Shown piece by piece: positions 63,899 through 64,000 of a stretch of DNA of 64,000 nucleotides. This DNA comes from Ascidia mentula. Its lineage: Eukaryota > Chordata > Ascidiacea > Phlebobranchia > Ascidiidae. The stretch covers positions 14,133,001 through 14,197,000 of the forward strand of contig OX387197.1 of NCBI GenBank assembly GCA_947561715.1, read 5' to 3'. The notes below the pieces were generated by a model that was not told the origin of the DNA, did no database searches, and saw only the letters and a program-made list of their open reading frames with translations. A program made the translations under genes and the position numbers. Numbering within the stretch: the first letter of the stretch is position 1; each line of letters begins with the position of its first letter.

Positions 63899-64000
63899 CA
63901 TTGCTCTCATTAATCCCATGGCAGCTGGCAGTCTAGCAAGCAATTTTTGCTACTTTTTTGTTGTTGATCGCTAAAGAAGTTTGAATTTTACGGAGTATTT

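Larger units (their letters stand above)
1..64000 (+). repeat. Tandem array of 5.55-kb gene-bearing units (11 full + 1 partial)
   Basis: The same sequence recurs with spacing 5552, 5553, 5552, 5552, 5565, 5552, 5552, 5553, 5552, 5553, 5552. All units are in the same orientation and no unrelated DNA lies between them. Window base 1 is inside the last exon of one gene copy and base 64000 lies 12 bases before the start codon of another, so the array extends past both ends. Shared variants are distributed in mosaic fashion, which argues for real copies related by unequal crossing-over or conversion rather than one circle read repeatedly. Known parallels for this layout are amplified gene families such as rDNA, histone clusters and ampliconic germline genes, but the gene content matches none that I recognise. 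Confidence 0.98.
61089..64000 (+). repeat. Array unit 12 (partial, first 2,912 bp)
   Basis: Covers the last coding bases of copy 11, the whole spacer and the promoter region. Variant states: G at the 649 site, G at the 1296 site, short form at the 1704-1722 site. The start codon of the next gene would be at 64012, just outside the window. Confidence 0.97.

Noticed and set aside
1-64000. Array as an assembly loop of one circular molecule
   Set aside because: Units differ by ordered, shared variants and one unit is 13 bp longer, so they are distinct copies; local mis-assembly (for example of identical units 3 and 4) remains possible.
1-64000. rDNA, histone or tRNA cluster, CRISPR array, or viral / LTR element
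   Set aside because: No rRNA, histone or tRNA sequence, no short spaced repeats, no terminal repeats and no polymerase, integrase or capsid motifs were seen in any frame.
1-64000. Bacterial or plasmid origin
   Set aside because: Low coding density, introns with eukaryotic donors, AATAAA signals and no operon-like gene packing.

Overview
The whole window is one head-to-tail tandem array of a unit of about 5,552 bp. Eleven complete units and a twelfth partial one (2,912 bp) are present, all in the same orientation, and both window edges fall inside a unit, so the array continues on both sides. Counting from base 1, units start at 1, 5553, 11106, 16658, 22210, 27775, 33327, 38879, 44432, 49984, 55537 and 61089, with lengths 5552, 5553, 5552, 5552, 5565, 5552, 5552, 5553, 5552 and 5553, 5552. 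By eye the units differ at only a handful of sites; unit 5 (22210-27774) is the exception, with about twenty private differences and four length changes.

The DNA looks eukaryotic, probably animal. It is AT-rich, has no operon-like ORF packing, and its only convincing gene is split by GT-AG introns with GTAAGT/GTAAGC-type donors. A full CREB/ATF palindrome (TGACGTCA) lies upstream and an AATAAA lies downstream of the stop. Several introns are short (59-82 nt). I cannot name the species, and I see no rRNA, tRNA, histone, bacterial or viral genes.

Each unit has two parts. In unit 1, positions 79-2802 are a non-coding spacer of about 2.7 kb, holding the poly(A) signal of the preceding gene, a 22-bp inverted repeat and some small hairpins. 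Positions 2803-5630 are a promoter plus one plus-strand gene, which I model as eight exons encoding 467 residues. Every exon junction keeps the frame, an in-frame stop lies upstream of the chosen ATG, and the start context is good. I do not recognise the protein. Its visible structure is a duplicated module of about 70-80 residues (KLGRSPITT ... LSPR ... DEDYVP ... GPTExDWLEYYKAEK) at residues 183-252 and 316-381, with a basic KRKK-containing C-terminus. The duplication also includes introns, so the second half of the gene arose by partial duplication of the first half.

There are eleven complete gene copies plus the 3' end of one at the left edge and the promoter of one at the right edge. Shared variants recombine between copies in mosaic fashion, as expected of unequal exchange and gene conversion. 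Units 1-2 and part of 3 repeat as units 7-8 and part of 9; units 3 and 4 look identical; spacers of units 8-11 alternate between two types. Copy 5 is a diverged mosaic that has lost a predicted splice donor. The likely 'system' is therefore an amplified, apparently undescribed, CRE-driven gene family kept nearly uniform by concerted evolution.
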